A DNA stretch of 7,713 nucleotides from an uncultured Lachnospiraceae bacterium. Lineage in GTDB: Bacteria > Bacillota > Clostridia > Lachnospirales > Lachnospiraceae. Where the stretch lies: assembly GCA_910585995.1 (NCBI GenBank), contig CAJUGG010000007.1:1-7713 (forward strand). The letters are read 5' to 3'. Position numbers and translations under genes: made by a program. The notes under the pieces were generated by a model, which was not told where the DNA came from, searched no databases, and was given only the letters and a program-made list of their open reading frames with translations. How positions within the stretch are numbered: the first letter of the stretch is position 1; each line of letters opens with the position of its first letter. Shown here one piece after another: positions 7,114 to 7,713 of this stretch.

Positions 7114-7386
7114 GGCCCCGCCGCACCAGGCGGTCTCTTGGCAATGACAGATTGGCACGGGCGCAGCTAAGGCAGCGGCGGATCACACAAATAGTGCTGT
7201 GTAGATTGGAGCGGACAGTCTGTGCAGTTTGTATGAGCCAGGCGGACACCTAAGTGTCCGATTGGAGCATACAAACTGTGCGGACTGTCCGATACATTCT
7301 ATGCAGACATTTGTCGATCCGCCGCTGCCTTAGCTGCGCCCGTGCCAATCTGTCATTGCCAAGAGACCGCCTGGTGCGGCGGGGCC
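7114..7386. repeat. Giant palindromic element, copy 2 (complete)
   Basis: Outer arms 7114-7184 and 7316-7386 are perfect 71-base reverse complements. Between them, 7212-7249 pairs with 7254-7291 around a CTAA loop (7250-7253): 31 Watson-Crick pairs, 4 positions that are G-U in plus-strand RNA, and 3 mismatches. The remaining 7185-7211 / 7292-7315 segment pairs partly. The whole element could form one hairpin of 273 bases. It is GC-rich next to AT-rich flanks. Two open frames diverging from its centre (minus from 7249, plus from 7254) encode near-identical peptides because of the palindrome, and I consider them artefacts. It ends 10 bases from the stop of the ClC gene. It has no transposase gene or obvious target-site duplication, and no T-run. 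Confidence 0.95.
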
Positions 7387-7396
7387 ATCCTCTCCC

Positions 7397-7713
7397 TTAT
7401 TCTTTCGTATGCCTATTAATAAACTTCAGCTTCGTCTTTGAATACAAGATCTTCTGGCTATGATACAGCCCATAATACCCCGACTCCAGATAACTGATAC
7501 ACACCGACAGCAAAAAGAACGGCATACACTTAAATCCAAACAATTCAAAACTCAAAAGCAGCGAAGAGATCGGGCAATTCGTCACCCCGCAAAACACCGA
7601 AGTCATCCCGCACGCCGCCGCCAAAGAAGGCGACAACCCTGTCACCTGCCCAAACAGACACCCAAACGTAGCCCCCACAAACAACGTCGGCACAATCTCT
7701 CCTCCCCGAAAAC
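7397..7713 (-). CDS. ClC-family chloride/fluoride channel or antiporter, C-terminal part
   Basis: The frame is open to the window edge. The GTG at 7693 is internal, because the upstream codons read FRGGEI, completing the conserved ClC motif GGEIVPTLFVGATFG. About 104 C-terminal residues are visible: this anion-pathway motif, then hydrophobic helices containing CGMTSVFCGVTNCPISS and LLLSFELFG, and a final YGLYHSQKILYSK segment, where a Tyr close to the C-terminus is typical of the ClC core. No CBS domains follow. ClC proteins are homodimeric membrane channels or H+-coupled antiporters for Cl- or F-. The GGE in place of the GIF seen in E. coli ClcA resembles the fluoride-handling branch, but the first selectivity motifs are outside the window, so substrate cannot be decided. 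The palindromic element starts 10 bases past the stop. Confidence 0.88.
   Translation of the reverse strand, partial: FRGGEIVPTLFVGATFGCLFGQVTGLSPSLAAACGMTSVFCGVTNCPISSLLLSFELFGFKCMPFFLLSVCISYLESGYYGLYHSQKILYSKTKLKFINRHTKE

Noticed and set aside
7114..7386. Invertible phase-variation switch or simple terminator
   Set aside because: Perfect arms could allow inversion, but no recombinase gene is in the window and no promoter is visible in the core. It has no T-run on either side and is far too long for a terminator. Not excluded, only unsupported.
7114..7386. CRISPR array or classical insertion sequence
   Set aside because: There are no regularly spaced direct repeats with unique spacers, no transposase, and no obvious target-site duplication at the ends.
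6974..7463. Two open frames diverging from the palindrome centre (minus from 7249, plus from 7254) with similar IRRCLSCARANLSLPRDR peptides
   Set aside because: The similarity is a direct consequence of the inverted arms. There is no ribosome binding site, and the frames run into AT-rich spacer or antisense to the ClC gene.

Overview
The window looks like a chromosomal segment from a gut Firmicute, most likely a Lachnospiraceae (Blautia/Dorea/Ruminococcus-like). This is inferred from protein flavour (NhaC antiporter, a DHH protein starting MKLQELL, a ClC tail with GGEIVP), strong AGGAG-type ribosome binding sites and moderate GC. No marker gene fixes the genus.

Layout, left to right. Bases 1-122 are one copy of a non-coding palindromic core repeat, cut by the window edge. 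A promoter-like stretch then leads to a plus-strand operon: an NhaC-family Na+/H+ antiporter (235-1554) and, 9 bases later, a 938-residue protein with two tandem TIR domains, Sel1 repeats and a long TPR tail (1564-4380). The antiporter stop codon lies inside the Shine-Dalgarno of the TIR gene. A probable terminator follows. An AT-rich, independently promoted small gene of unknown function comes next (4569-5012). Its terminator faces the very strong terminator (5152-5196) of a convergent minus-strand DHH/DHHA1 phosphoesterase with a long C-terminal extension (5207-6826). Upstream of that gene is a broken winged-helix gene fragment (6867 to about 7010). Next is the second, complete palindromic element (7114-7386): two perfect 71-base inverted arms around an imperfectly self-complementary core. 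The window ends inside the C-terminal part of a minus-strand ClC-type channel gene.

Two things deserve attention. (1) The TIR-TIR-Sel1-TPR protein, tightly coupled to an ion antiporter, has the architecture of a TIR-based sensor/effector. An immune or stress role is inference. (2) The giant hairpin at 7114-7386 and its 122-base core copy at 1-122 bracket the whole gene block in direct orientation. The paired positions of the core are kept largely by G-U wobbles and by one U-G to U-A change between copies, which hints at a structured plus-strand RNA or a mobilised hairpin element rather than ordinary intergenic DNA.
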